Source: Planctomycetota bacterium
GTDB lineage: Bacteria > Planctomycetota > Planctomycetia > Pirellulales > PNKZ01
Assembly (NCBI GenBank): GCA_018242585.1
Contig: JAFEBQ010000003.1
Coordinates: forward strand, 1 to 64,000
Direction: 5' to 3'
DNA length: 64,000 bases
This document shows positions 1 to 9,314 of this stretch, one piece after another. Positions within the stretch are counted from its first letter, which is position 1. Each line of letters starts with the position of its first letter. The translations under genes and the position numbers were made by a program. The notes under the pieces were generated by a model. It was not told the DNA's origin. It searched no databases and worked only from the letters and a program-made list of their open reading frames with translations.

Positions 1-179
1 GGCGTAAGACGGTAATCAATTACCACGCTTTTTACTCGACCAAGACGGCGGGGCTGGGCATGGGCCTGGCCATTAGCCGCGCGATTGTGGAAGCTCACGG
101 AGGACAGCTTTGGCACGAGCCGCGACCCGCGGCCGGGGCTGTCTTTCGTTTTAGTTTGCCAAGTGTTGCTGGGGCATAG
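1..179 (+). CDS. Sensor histidine kinase, C-terminal end (partial)
   Basis: The gene enters from the left edge and ends with TAG at 177-179. About 58 residues are visible. They contain FYSTK, GLGMGLAISRAIVEAHGG and the final strands of a HATPase domain, which is the typical C-terminus of a FixL/NtrB-like kinase. In that family this region binds ATP for autophosphorylation of a His located upstream, outside this window. The residues just before FYSTK (RKTVINYHA) do not resemble the usual F-E-P-F lead-in, so divergence or an upstream frameshift is possible. The response regulator starts 21 bases downstream on the same strand, so the two are probably a cotranscribed two-component pair. Confidence 0.8.
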   Translation, partial: RKTVINYHAFYSTKTAGLGMGLAISRAIVEAHGGQLWHEPRPAAGAVFRFSLPSVAGA

Positions 180-200
180 ATGGAATGAAGGTGATCGAGG

Positions 201-821
201 ATGACGGTATTTGTCGTAGACGACGACCCAGCGGTGCTCGATTCGTTGCGCGCGCTCTTGGAGAGCGCGGGGTGGCAGGTGCAAACATTCGTGTCGGCCG
301 CTGATTTCTTGACCCATTATCAGCCGGGCCAGCCGGGCTGTCTGATCGTCGATGTGCGGATGCCCGGCATGAGCGGTTTGGAGCTGCTAGACCATCTGCG
401 CGAGCGCGAGATCAAACTACCGACGATCGTGCTGACCGGTCACGGCGATTTGCGCCTGGGGGTTGACGCCATCAAGGCTGGCGCGGTCAACGTGCTCGAG
501 AAGCCGATCCGACCGAGCGAGATTCTCTCGACCATCGAAGAGGCGCTGCGCTCGGTTCCGCTCGTCGAGGCCGCCGGAGGCGACGATTTTCGCCGACGAC
601 TCCAGGACTTCACGCCGGGCGAGATGGCCGTGCTGCGCGGCATTGTACTGGGGCGGAGCAACCCGGTGATCGCCCAGGAGCTTGATCTCAGCCTGCGGAC
701 GGTGCAATTTCGCCGGGCCGCCATCTGGAAGAAGCTGGGCGTGGGCTCGAAGCGCGAACTCATGGACCAGGTGTTCGCCGCCGGCTGGTCGCCGAGCGAA
801 GCCGAGTCGGGGGAGGCGTGA
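201..821 (+). CDS. FixJ/NarL-type response regulator (REC + LuxR HTH)
   Basis: A 206-residue protein. Residues 1-118 form a receiver domain with the acidic pocket VVDDD at 5-9, the phospho-acceptor Asp in DVRMPGMSG near residue 51, and the conserved Lys in LEKPI. Residues 135-195 form a LuxR-type helix-turn-helix starting at FTPGE and containing NPVIAQELDLSLRTVQ. The family dimerises on phosphorylation and activates sigma70 promoters. It follows the kinase gene by 21 bases, so the signal probably comes from that kinase. The stimulus cannot be read from this sequence. GAAGG about ten bases upstream may be the ribosome site. Confidence 0.9.
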   Translation: MTVFVVDDDPAVLDSLRALLESAGWQVQTFVSAADFLTHYQPGQPGCLIVDVRMPGMSGLELLDHLREREIKLPTIVLTGHGDLRLGVDAIKAGAVNVLEKPIRPSEILSTIEEALRSVPLVEAAGGDDFRRRLQDFTPGEMAVLRGIVLGRSNPVIAQELDLSLRTVQFRRAAIWKKLGVGSKRELMDQVFAAGWSPSEAESGEA

Positions 822-1096
822 GGCGCTGGGGAAGAGGTGGGGGTGTTGGGGCGTGTGGGCGTGGGGGTGTAAGAGCTTCTCGCTCTCACGGCGAGCGTTG
901 GCTTTGAAACACTGGCCTTTCGCACACGATCGACTGCTTTCGGATACACCCCCACCTCCCAGCTCCCCCACGATGAGAGTTTGACCCGCAGTTTCCTGGC
1001 AGAGTAGACTGAAGTTGCTCGGCAGCTCACCGGCCCCCAGTGGCCGGGCGCAGCGCCAACCTCTTCTCGTCTCTCTGATTCAGGAGCTGGCCGATC
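822..1096. repeat. Intergenic region with inverted GGTGGGGGTGT-type short repeats
   Basis: The left arm is a G-rich run of degenerate GGGGTGT words at about 826-874. The right arm is its complement at about 944-971. Thirteen bases match perfectly in inverted orientation (834-846 against 946-958). A hairpin with a loop of about 100 bases is possible just after the regulator gene. I see no gene here. Confidence 0.6.
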
Positions 1097-1786
1097 ATGT
1101 CGCGTACCCTTGCGCTCTCGTCGTTGGTATTGGGACTCTTGTGGTCATGCGCTGTCAGCGGAAGCTGGGCCGCGGAACCGGCACAGTCGTGGCGCGGCCG
1201 GCCGGCAGAAAACGCCGCCGCCTACGCCAAGCTGCAAACCAAGCTGAACGAGCCGACGGAGGCCGAGTTCATCGAATCGCCCTTGTCGGACATCGTCGAC
1301 TTTTTTCGCAGCAAGCACCGCCTTGCGATCCATCTCGATCGGCGTGCGCTCGAGGCCGCCGGCGTGGCCAGCGACTCGCCACTCACGCTCAATTTGAAAG
1401 ACATGACCCTGCGTTCGGCCTTGCGGCTGGCGCTAAGGCCGTTGAATCTGTCGTATTTGATCTGCGACGAGGTGGTGTTGATTACCACCCGCGACGAGGC
1501 TTACTCGGCCGGCATGTTGCAGACTTACGTCTTTGCGGTGCCTGACTTCGTCGATGCGGAAGACCATGACGAACGGAGTCTGCAAGCCACATCGCTGATC
1601 AAGACGCTGCAGGGGGCGCTGCGGTCGCAGCTTTGGGTCGACGCCGAAGACTCGATCACCTGCCTCGAGCCGCAAGGCCTGTTGGTGATCAAAGCGCCGT
1701 TCGACATCCAGCAGCAAACCGACGAGCTGCTGCAATCGCTCCGCGCGGTTCGCGACAGCCACGCCGCCGCAGTCGGAGACCAGTGA
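1097..1786 (+). CDS. Secreted protein with STN/secretin-like domain
   Basis: A 229-residue protein with an N-terminal signal peptide (hydrophobic residues 6-24, cleavage likely after SWA-A). Residues 50-130 have the pattern of an STN-like domain: EFIESPLSDIVDFF, a predicted beta-alpha-beta fold, then LTLNLKDMTLRSALRLALRPL and LSYLICDEVVLITT. This arrangement is common in planctomycete exported proteins and resembles the short secretin/TonB N-terminal domain. The rest (ALRSQLW..., GLLVIKAPFDIQQQTDELLQSL) looks like a second N-domain-like repeat. The specific role is unknown. It is convergent with dnaE, with only 6 bases between the stop codons. Confidence 0.7.
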   Translation: MSRTLALSSLVLGLLWSCAVSGSWAAEPAQSWRGRPAENAAAYAKLQTKLNEPTEAEFIESPLSDIVDFFRSKHRLAIHLDRRALEAAGVASDSPLTLNLKDMTLRSALRLALRPLNLSYLICDEVVLITTRDEAYSAGMLQTYVFAVPDFVDAEDHDERSLQATSLIKTLQGALRSQLWVDAEDSITCLEPQGLLVIKAPFDIQQQTDELLQSLRAVRDSHAAAVGDQ

Positions 1787-1792
1787 CCAAAA

Positions 1793-4700
1793 TCACGCCG
1801 GGGCAGGAGCGCGGCCGTTGCGGCGGAAGTCCTGGCCGTTGCGCTGGCCGTAACGCTGTTGCTGTTGCGTCGGCTTGGGCGGTTCGGCCAATAGTTGCAC
1901 GCTGCCGGGGCCGAGCAAATCGACCAGCCGCTCACGCATCTCGGGATGGAGTTCCACCTTGACCTTGTCCGAAACGCATTGCAGCCGGCTGCCGTCGGTC
2001 AGTTGAAACAGGAACTGCAGCTCGCACCGGCCCGGATAGCCGCGCAGGATTTCCAGCAATCGTTCCAACGTCGCCGCCGAGTGAACATTCTCGTCGACGC
2101 GCAGTCGAATGCCCCGCGTGAAGCGTTGCGGCAACTGATCGAGCGGGATTACTTCGTTGACGATGAAATTGGCGTCTTCGCTGCCGGGCCGCTTGTCGAT
2201 CACGCCGCGCAGCGCCACCACCGCCTCGGCCTGCACAAGCTCGCCAAATTGGGCGTACTGTTCGGGCCAGACGATCGTCCGCATCAGGCCCGCCGCGTCT
2301 TCCAAGTCGAACATGGCGTACTTACTCGGCTTGCCGGGCTGGGGATTCTTGGTGTGCGAGATTTTGATCGAGCCGATCATGCCGCCGAGCATGCACTCGG
2401 CCCGATTCGACAGCGCGGCCGCTTCGACCGTGGTGTGGGTGCAATAGGTCCGCAGGGTTTCCTCGTGCTCCGACAGCGGGTGGCTGCTGAGGTAAAAACC
2501 CAGCACCTCGCGCTCGAACAGGAGCTTTTGCTTCTCTTCCCACGGCGCGACGTTGGGCAGGGCCGAACTGGTGGCCGCGCCGGCGGCCAGCTCGTCATCG
2601 GCGTCGTCGAACAATCCCTTCTGGCCGCGCTTCTTGTCGGCCAGGGCGGCGGCGCCGGCTTGCAAGGCGCGCTCGACCGCGGCCAGCCACTGAGCCCGGT
2701 GCCCGCCGAGCCGGTCGAACGCGCCGGCTTTGACCAGCGACTCGATGGCCGTTTTGTTCACCAGACTGGCGTCGAGCCGGCCACAGAAGTCCGTCAGGTC
2801 GCGGAACGGGCCATTGGCGCGGCGCTCGGCCGCGATGGCTCGGGCCGCCCCGCCGCCGCAACCCTTGATGGCTGACAGGCCGAAGTAGATCTTGTTGTCC
2901 AGGACCGTGAACTCGAAGTCACACGTGTTCACGTCCGGCGCCATCACCTCGATGTTCATTCGCCGGCAATCTTCCAGGTGCTCGACCAACGAGTCCTTCC
3001 GCTTGAAGTTGCGGCCATCGATGTCGCCGCACAACAACGCCGCCATGAACTCGACCGGGTAATGGGCCTTGAGATAGGCCGTCATGTACGCGATCAGCGC
3101 GTAGGCCGTCGAGTGGCTCTTGTTGAAGCCGTAACCGGCGAACTTCTGGATCATGCCAAACAGTTCGGCCGCCTCGGCGCGCTTCAGTCCGTTGGCCACC
3201 GAACCGTCGAGGAATTGCCCCTCGAACTTGGCGATGTCCTTTTCTTTCTTCTTGCTGATCGCCTTGATGCAGCTATAGGCGCTCGACAGCTCGATGCCCC
3301 CCAGGCCGTTTAGAATCCGCATCACCTGTTCCTGGTAGACCATCACGCCGTGGGTCTCTTCCAGAACGTCCTTCATCACCGGGTGCTTGTACTCGGCCGC
3401 CTTGCGACCGTGCTTGACCTGGATGTAATCGTCGACCATGCCCCCTTCCAACGGGCCGGGCCGATACAGGGCGTTGGTGGCAATGATGTCGCGGAAATGG
3501 TCGGGCTTCATCCGCTGGAGCAGATCGCGAATGCCGCCGCTTTCGAGCTGGAAAATCCCTTTCGTCTCGCCGCGGCAGAGCAGGGCGAATGTCTCTTGAT
3601 CGTCGAGCGGGAACTTGTAGGGGTCAATTCGCACGCCGCGTGATTGTTCGATCAGATCGACGCTCTTAGCCAGGATGGTCAAGTTGCGCAGGCCCAGGAA
3701 GTCCATCTTCAGCAGGCCGGCCTTCTCGACGTCACCCATCGCCCACTGAGTAATGACTTCCTTCTTGTCTTGTACGTGCTGCAGCGGCACATACTCGACC
3801 AGCGGCCGATCGGCGATCACCACCGCCGCGGCGTGCGTGCCGACGTTGCGGGCCAGCCCCTCGATCTTCATGGCCAGATCGAGCAGCTCCTTCACCTCGC
3901 CGTCGCTGTCGTAGGCTTTGCGCAGGTCGGCGCTGAATTGTCCGGCGTACTTGGGTTCATCGCTCTTGACGAGCATGTGTCCAAGTTGGCCGTTGAGAAT
4001 CTCGGGCACGAGCGCAACGATGCCATCGACGCGAGGAATCGGCAGCCCCAGTGCGCGGCCGACGTCGCGAATGGCGGCTCGGGCCTTCAGGGTGCCGAAC
4101 GTGCCGATCTGGGCGACGTTCTCGGAGCCGTACTTTTCCTTGACGTAATTGATGACTTCTTCGCGCCGTTCCTGGCAAAAGTCGATATCGATATCGGGCG
4201 CTTCCAGACGGTTGATGTCAAGAAACCGCTCGAACAGCAAGTCGTACTTCAGCGGACAGACGTGGCTCAGGTAGAGCGCGAACGAAACGATCGCCCCCAC
4301 GCCCGATCCACGCGCCGTCGCCGGAATGCGCTTCTCTTTGGCAAAATTGACGAAGTCCCAGACGATCAAGAAGTAGTTCGGGAAGCCGAGCGTGTTGATG
4401 ACGTTCAGCTCGCGATCGAGCCGTTCGATAACCACCGGGGCCAGCTCGCCGTCGATGATCCGTTCGGGGTCGCCGGCATAGCGTTCCTTGAGCCCGGCAA
4501 CGCACAGCTCGCGCAGGTAGTCTCCCGCGCTTTTCCCCTCGGGCACCTTGAACGACGGGAAGTGTCGCTTGCCCAGTTCCAGGTCGATGTCGACCCGGTC
4601 GGCGATTTCCTGGCTGCGGGCGACGGCGTCCTCGAGTCCCGGGAACGCGTCATACATCGCCTCGGGGCCGCGCAGGTAGAACTGATCGCCTTCCATCCGC

Positions 4701-5425
4701 ATCCGGTTGGTGTCGGTGCGGAAGCGCCCCGTGTTGATACACAACATGATGTCCTGGGCTTCGGCGTCCGACTGGTTGACATAGTGCGAGTCGCTGGTGG
4801 CGACCAGCGGCAAGCCCATCCGTCGCGCCACGTCGACCGAGGCTTCGAGTGCCAAGCGCTGGATATCGAGCCCGTTGTTCTGGATTTCGATGAAGTAGCG
4901 GTCGCCGAACACCCGCTGGAACCAGGCGATGATCTCCTCGATCTGCTTGAAATCGAAGTCGGGACCGCCGCCGCGCAGCAGCGTGCGGCTCAGCTCGCCC
5001 GACACGCACCCGCTCAGGCAGATGATTCCTTCGTTGTACTGTTCGAGCAGCTCGCGATCGATGCGCGGCTTGCGATAGAACCCTTCCAGGTACGCCTTCG
5101 AGGCCATCTGGATCAGGTTCTTGAAGCCGGTCTTGTTCTGGGCCAACAGGGTCAGGTGGTAACTGCTCTCCTGGTTGCCGCTGGGATCGTGTTTGCTGGT
5201 CCGGCTGCCCGGCGCGACGTAGGCCTCGTAACCCAGGATCGGGTTGATGCCTTTCTCTTTGGCCTTTTGATAGAACTCGAGCGCGCCGTACAAGTTGCCG
5301 TGATCGGTCAACGCCAGCGCGTTCATCCCCTCGGCTTTGGCCTTTTTTACCAAGGCGTCGATCGGGCTGGCGCCGTCCAACAGGCTGTAATGACTATGGC
5401 AATGCAGGTGAACGAACGAGCGCAT
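1793..5425 (-). CDS. dnaE: DNA polymerase III subunit alpha
   Basis: A 1210-residue replicative polymerase. The N-terminal PHP domain is residues 1-290, with HLHCHSHYSLLDG at 7-19 and LTDHGN. The catalytic palm carries the two metal-binding Asp residues in PDIDIDF near residue 412 and the third in LKMDFLGL near 572. The finger and tau-binding regions follow, then a helix-hairpin-helix segment, and an OB fold near residues 960-1080. The last 35 residues are a Gln/Arg-rich, probably disordered tail. The length fits DnaE1-type enzymes. Residues close to the PHP metal site are retained, so residual phosphatase or exonuclease activity is possible but unproven. The gene stands alone, and the ATG at 5425 fits the family N-terminus. 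Confidence 0.97.
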   Translation of the reverse strand: MRSFVHLHCHSHYSLLDGASPIDALVKKAKAEGMNALALTDHGNLYGALEFYQKAKEKGINPILGYEAYVAPGSRTSKHDPSGNQESSYHLTLLAQNKTGFKNLIQMASKAYLEGFYRKPRIDRELLEQYNEGIICLSGCVSGELSRTLLRGGGPDFDFKQIEEIIAWFQRVFGDRYFIEIQNNGLDIQRLALEASVDVARRMGLPLVATSDSHYVNQSDAEAQDIMLCINTGRFRTDTNRMRMEGDQFYLRGPEAMYDAFPGLEDAVARSQEIADRVDIDLELGKRHFPSFKVPEGKSAGDYLRELCVAGLKERYAGDPERIIDGELAPVVIERLDRELNVINTLGFPNYFLIVWDFVNFAKEKRIPATARGSGVGAIVSFALYLSHVCPLKYDLLFERFLDINRLEAPDIDIDFCQERREEVINYVKEKYGSENVAQIGTFGTLKARAAIRDVGRALGLPIPRVDGIVALVPEILNGQLGHMLVKSDEPKYAGQFSADLRKAYDSDGEVKELLDLAMKIEGLARNVGTHAAAVVIADRPLVEYVPLQHVQDKKEVITQWAMGDVEKAGLLKMDFLGLRNLTILAKSVDLIEQSRGVRIDPYKFPLDDQETFALLCRGETKGIFQLESGGIRDLLQRMKPDHFRDIIATNALYRPGPLEGGMVDDYIQVKHGRKAAEYKHPVMKDVLEETHGVMVYQEQVMRILNGLGGIELSSAYSCIKAISKKKEKDIAKFEGQFLDGSVANGLKRAEAAELFGMIQKFAGYGFNKSHSTAYALIAYMTAYLKAHYPVEFMAALLCGDIDGRNFKRKDSLVEHLEDCRRMNIEVMAPDVNTCDFEFTVLDNKIYFGLSAIKGCGGGAARAIAAERRANGPFRDLTDFCGRLDASLVNKTAIESLVKAGAFDRLGGHRAQWLAAVERALQAGAAALADKKRGQKGLFDDADDELAAGAATSSALPNVAPWEEKQKLLFEREVLGFYLSSHPLSEHEETLRTYCTHTTVEAAALSNRAECMLGGMIGSIKISHTKNPQPGKPSKYAMFDLEDAAGLMRTIVWPEQYAQFGELVQAEAVVALRGVIDKRPGSEDANFIVNEVIPLDQLPQRFTRGIRLRVDENVHSAATLERLLEILRGYPGRCELQFLFQLTDGSRLQCVSDKVKVELHPEMRERLVDLLGPGSVQLLAEPPKPTQQQQRYGQRNGQDFRRNGRAPAPA

Positions 5426-5834
5426 GGAGGGGAGCCCGAGAGAGTGAAATTCCGTTTCGATGGCTCATGGCCGCTGCCGGTAATTAGACCATAAATCAGC
5501 CGGCTGAACATGCCCCGAGGTCACTTGATCCGCCGATGAACCTTTGGTCGATCACTGACGCCGCGCAAACCCTTCTCCCGCCGGGAGAAGGTGGCCGAAG
5601 GCCGGATGAGGGTCACGAGCGCATCGGCTTGAATCACCGCATTGAGCATCAGCGTTCTTAGTTTCCCTGGGCGCGGGGCGTCCCAAGATTGAGGCGGGAC
5701 CCTCATCCGGCGGCTTGCGCCGCCACCTTCTCCCGAGGGGAGAAGGGTCACTGGATGCCGTGACGTGGGTTCAACCGTGGCCCAGCGGTTACAGCTCTTT
5801 TGCAACTGACCACTGACCACGGACGACTGACAAA
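5426..5834. repeat. Intergenic region with paired ACCCTCATCCGG palindromes and a GTCAGTG-type arm
   Basis: There are two copies of the GC-rich palindromic family in opposite orientation, at 5569-5613 and 5698-5750. Each contains its own CTTCTCCC...GGGAGAAG stem. A single arm of the CAACTGACCACTGACC heptamer family lies at 5801-5831 and ends a few bases from the FHA gene stop. Short ORFs here translate the repeat and are not genes. Confidence 0.7.
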
Positions 5835-6494
5835 TCACTCTTCCGGCGGTTCGCCGATGGCGCGCAGGTAGCGGACCACTTGCGCTTGCAAATCCGCCAC
5901 CGCTTGCCAGGGGCGGTCTTCGATCGACATCCGGCCGCTCTCGTCCGGATCGGGATGTCCCGACGAGATCAGGTCGCGGAGCTTGATGTGCAGATACTCG
6001 AGCAGCTCGGAAAGCTGGGCCGCTTGACCCGGGCTCATTCGCTGGGGCAACTCGGGCGGCTCAATGGACTGGAACGTCGTGTGCGGGTTCGGATGCTCGG
6101 TCCAGTTCAGCTCGAAGTCCAGGCTCGGGTTCGACGTCGGCGAACCTTCGCCGCTGACACGCTGTTCGCCGCGCAGCCGCGCCAGACGATCGGCAATTTC
6201 TTCGCGCGAGCCGAACAGCAAGACGCTGCGCCCTAAGTGGACAATGTCGCCAAACCGCAGGATGCGCAGTTGGATGTTCTCGCCGTTGACCTTGGTGCCG
6301 TTGGTGCTTTCCAGGTCGGTCAGGACGATCTTGTCTTGATCTTCCTGGATCTTGAGATGAAAGCGGCTGATCCGCTCGTCGTTCAACTGGACGGAGTTCC
6401 CTTCCTCGCGGCCAATGGTGACCGGCGTCGGCAGGTTGGCAAAGACGCGGCCGCGATCCGCGCCGTCGAGCACTCTGAGCGTGATGTTGGCCAT
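5835..6494 (-). CDS. FHA domain protein
   Basis: A 219-residue protein starting at the ATG at 6494; the reading frame stays open upstream, but the FHA fold begins at once (MANITLRVLDGADRG). Residues 3-100 form a forkhead-associated domain: TIGREEGN, RISRFHLKI and LESTNGTKVNGE are the canonical phosphothreonine-binding motifs (G-R, S-x-x-H, N-G). The C-terminal 110 residues have no recognised domain and are partly helical (SELLEYLHIKLRDLI). FHA proteins read Ser/Thr kinase phosphorylation, and this genome encodes at least one large kinase (the gene at 42511-48144). Any partnership is inference. Confidence 0.9.
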   Translation of the reverse strand: MANITLRVLDGADRGRVFANLPTPVTIGREEGNSVQLNDERISRFHLKIQEDQDKIVLTDLESTNGTKVNGENIQLRILRFGDIVHLGRSVLLFGSREEIADRLARLRGEQRVSGEGSPTSNPSLDFELNWTEHPNPHTTFQSIEPPELPQRMSPGQAAQLSELLEYLHIKLRDLISSGHPDPDESGRMSIEDRPWQAVADLQAQVVRYLRAIGEPPEE

Positions 6495-6988
6495 CGATAC
6501 CGTCGAGCGGCGGCAAGCCGCGGGTGATTGCTGAGTTGAACTCCGCCGCCGACAAACTGTCGTGTGGTTTGTTTCGGCCGGATGATCGTACCAAAAAGGG
6601 GCCCAGGAGAGTCGCCAAGCGACAGCCAACCAGCGGCGGCAAACACCTGCCCCCGCAGGTCCGCCGGATGTCAGGAACGAACATTCCTGCCTTCCCCATC
6701 CCCCTTCCAATCATATGCATACTAGCTGCGGGCGGAATTAGCAACTTGAGCCGCGGTTTCAGGGACGTTTGGACCGCCGCCCGGCGGGCGGTGTTGGGGG
6801 CTAGCCAGTGCAATCGCGATGATCCCGCGCATTCCATCGGCGATTTCGCCCGCCGAGCGTTGACCCTGTGCGGCGCGCGATTTACCATGAGTTGGTCCCA
6901 CCTGAATCGCGTTCTTTCCGGCCGCGTCGCAATTCACATTCCCGTTGACGCACGCCCTAGACAATCCTTCACCGCCCAAGATTTCACC
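6495..6988. other. Divergent intergenic region, no recognised feature
   Basis: This stretch lies between the divergent FHA and hydrolase genes. The plus frame is open throughout, but the translation is low quality and lacks homology patterns. Promoters for both genes must lie here, but I could not single out convincing -35/-10 pairs. Confidence 0.5.
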
Positions 6989-7978
6989 ATGAATCTCCCC
7001 GCGCTTGGCTCCTCGGTTTCTGACATGGTTGACCGTCTGGCACGCCTCGGGTTTCTGGCGCGTCGAAGCCTGTTCATGCTGGCCCTGGGCGCGTGGTTGG
7101 CGCCGGCCGCGGTCTGGGCCCAGGAACCCGCCACGCCGGCTGCGCCGGGTGCCGCGGCCGCGGAAGACGAGCCCGAGGACATTTCGCGGATGACCAAGGA
7201 CGGAGTAAAGGTGGTTGGCACCTATTACAAGAGCGACAAGGGGAAGGAAGCGATCCCCGTCATTTTGATTCACGGCGCCAATGGCAGCCGCAAGGAGATG
7301 GCCGCGCTGGCGGTTTACTTGAATAAGAATCACAACCACGCGGTCCTCAACATTGACCTCCGCGGCCACGGCGAAAGCACTCAGACGCGCGACATCAAGA
7401 AAAAGATTCTGGCCGAGTCGATGCCGCCGGTCGAGTACACCAACATGATCACCCAGGATCTCGAGACCTGGAAGGCGTATCTGATGGAGCTGAACAACGC
7501 CGGTAAGCTGAACATCGACAAGCTGGCGATGGTTGGTTCGGACATGGGGGCCATTGTGGCCATGTTGTTCGCCGATCAGGACTGGAGTTGGCCGGTGACC
7601 GTGGCCTCGAAGCAAGGTCAGGACGTCAAGGTGGTGGTGATGATCTCGCCCGACTTCAACTTCAAAACCTTGCGGATGAACCTGGCGTCTCGCTCCGAAG
7701 CGCGAACGGCAGTCTCATTGTTCATCGTGGTGGGTGGCGACGACACAAAGAGCACCAGCGACGCCACGCGGGTGTTGCAATTGTTTGAACGGGGGCGCCG
7801 GCCAACGACCGATCCGGCCGACAAGGACATCTTCCTGCACAAGGAAAAGACCCGCTTGCAGGGAACCAAGATGCTGGGTCAACCAGCCTTGGGAATCGAC
7901 AAGTTCATCGGCGGCTTCATCGACCTTCGCGCCGGCAAGATCGGCGCCCCGTGGAAAGACCGCCCGAGCCCGCTCTAA
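6989..7978 (+). CDS. Secreted alpha/beta hydrolase family protein
   Basis: A 329-residue protein. I chose the ATG at 6989 because a long signal peptide follows (hydrophobic LFMLALGAWLAPAAVWAQ near residue 30). The mature part has VILIHGANGSRKEMAAL (oxyanion region), NIDLRGHGES and a helix with MVGSDMGAIVAM. The nucleophile elbow is expected to be G-x-S-x-G; here it reads G-S-D-M-G, so Ser is replaced by Asp at the elbow position, as in dehalogenase- or epoxide-hydrolase-like members or in an inactive homologue. Its substrate is unknown. An upstream in-frame ATG at 6889 is possible but would precede the signal peptide. Confidence 0.75.
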   Translation: MNLPALGSSVSDMVDRLARLGFLARRSLFMLALGAWLAPAAVWAQEPATPAAPGAAAAEDEPEDISRMTKDGVKVVGTYYKSDKGKEAIPVILIHGANGSRKEMAALAVYLNKNHNHAVLNIDLRGHGESTQTRDIKKKILAESMPPVEYTNMITQDLETWKAYLMELNNAGKLNIDKLAMVGSDMGAIVAMLFADQDWSWPVTVASKQGQDVKVVVMISPDFNFKTLRMNLASRSEARTAVSLFIVVGGDDTKSTSDATRVLQLFERGRRPTTDPADKDIFLHKEKTRLQGTKMLGQPALGIDKFIGGFIDLRAGKIGAPWKDRPSPL

Positions 7979-7984
7979 GGCAGG

Positions 7985-8150
7985 GAATGAGCCACGGAGA
8001 CACGGAGTTCACCGAGAAAGACACGGAGATAAAGTTGTTGAGTTCAGACAGTCAAGAACTACGTCCAACTCAGCTTGATATCTCTTAGTCCCTGCTCTTC
8101 CCTCTCATTCTCCGTGCCAACCTCCGCGCCGCTGTGTCTCCGTGGCTAAT
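7985..8150. repeat. Inverted CACGGAG-type short repeat pair between convergent genes
   Basis: The left arm at 7991-8030 is built from degenerate CACGGAGA words. The right arm at 8107-8147 is its complement. Thirteen outer bases pair perfectly (7991-8003 with 8134-8146). It fills the gap between two genes that end facing each other and could work as a bidirectional terminator-like hairpin. Confidence 0.75.
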
Positions 8151-8161
8151 CCGAGCACGAC

Positions 8162-9031
8162 TCATTGCGGGATCACCAGCGTCATCCCCTCGCGCAGATC
8201 GTCCGGCACGCGCAGCAAGTCCCGGTTGGCTTCAAACAGCCGCTGCGCTTCGCGCGGGTCGCCGTAGAATTGCCGGGCAATGCCCGCCAGCGTGTCGCTC
8301 GCCCGCACCTGATAGGTGCGCAGTCCGCGATGCTCGGGCAGGCTCTGGGTCCAGACCGTTTCGCCCGGCGCGGCGTTCGTGGCGCTGGTCGCGCCGCTGT
8401 AGCGAGGCTCGGTCGTCATCAGTTGCGCCTGGGACGGCGGCAGGACGGTCGGCTCGTCGCCGCGCATCGGAATCACCAGGTCCATCCCCACGCGCACCTG
8501 GTTCGGGCTGCGAAGCGCGGCGCGATTGGCCTCGAAGATTTCCCGGTACCGACCGGCCGAGCCCAGGTACTGCTGGGCGATGCTTGACAGAGTCTCGCCT
8601 TCGCGCACGCGGTGCCGCAGATAGCCGACTGCGGCGGGCTGGTTGTCGCCGCCGTTGTACTCGAGCGACACCTTGGGCTGAATCGGCGCCAGGACCGGTT
8701 GCGGCGCGGCAAAGCTGTTGGGCATGGTGGCGTTGCTCGGCGCGGCAACAGCGGGGGCGACCTGCGCCGTCGGGGCCACCGGAGCCAGTGAGATCGGCCG
8801 GCGCTCGAGCGACGGCGTCGCCGGGCCGCTCAGTTCGATCGGGCCCGGCCAGGCGCTACCCGTAATCGGTCCGTTGGCCGCCGGGCCGGTCTGATCGCGC
8901 AGCGAGAACGTCGCCGGCGCAAAGGCCGGCAGCGACCCGGCCTGGTGGTCGGGCTTGCGGTTCAAGTACGCCGCCGCGGCGCCGCCCAGCAGAATCAGGA
9001 TGGCGAAGAAGGTTTTGGTGCGAAACGTCAT
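8162..9031 (-). CDS. Membrane-anchored protein with two LysM domains
   Basis: A 289-residue protein. Residues 5-22 form one membrane segment (FFAILILLGGAAAAYL). A Pro/Ala-rich linker to about residue 130 precedes two LysM domains: YLRHRVREGETLSSIAQQYL (about 133-182) and YQVRASDTLAGIARQFYG (about 240-288), each ending in the typical GM-x-LVIP. LysM binds N-acetylglucosamine-containing glycans, so a periplasmic, peptidoglycan-associated role is likely. It has no catalytic domain. The next minus-strand gene upstream of dprA's convergent partner (10564-11865) is also a LysM protein. Confidence 0.88.
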   Translation of the reverse strand: MTFRTKTFFAILILLGGAAAAYLNRKPDHQAGSLPAFAPATFSLRDQTGPAANGPITGSAWPGPIELSGPATPSLERRPISLAPVAPTAQVAPAVAAPSNATMPNSFAAPQPVLAPIQPKVSLEYNGGDNQPAAVGYLRHRVREGETLSSIAQQYLGSAGRYREIFEANRAALRSPNQVRVGMDLVIPMRGDEPTVLPPSQAQLMTTEPRYSGATSATNAAPGETVWTQSLPEHRGLRTYQVRASDTLAGIARQFYGDPREAQRLFEANRDLLRVPDDLREGMTLVIPQ

Positions 9032-9314
9032 GCAGCCGTTCCCGCCCCGGGGTCGCCGCCAGTGAATGGCCTATTCACTGCTGGGCGACAAGCAGATGCC
9101 GCGACGACACCGGTTCACCCTCATTTATCGTGTGGCGTGGCGGCCGATCGCGCGTGCCGCGGCCGAAAACACTGCTGTGTGGCCCGTGCCGGTTGCGCCG
9201 GGTGTGCCGCTCGGGCCGGCGCGCGAAACTTTGCCGACGAATCCGGCCCCGGGAACCGTCGGCTCGGTTGACTGACCCGCGCATATTCGCTCCCATGAGA
9301 CCAGCTTGCCAAGA

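Noticed and set aside
1793-5425. Replication origin near dnaE
   Set aside because: No dnaA, gyrase or DnaA-box cluster is visible; dnaE alone does not mark an origin.
3644-5494. 616-residue open frame antisense to dnaE
   Set aside because: It is the shadow of dnaE in a G+C-rich genome; its translation has no domain pattern and dnaE is certain.
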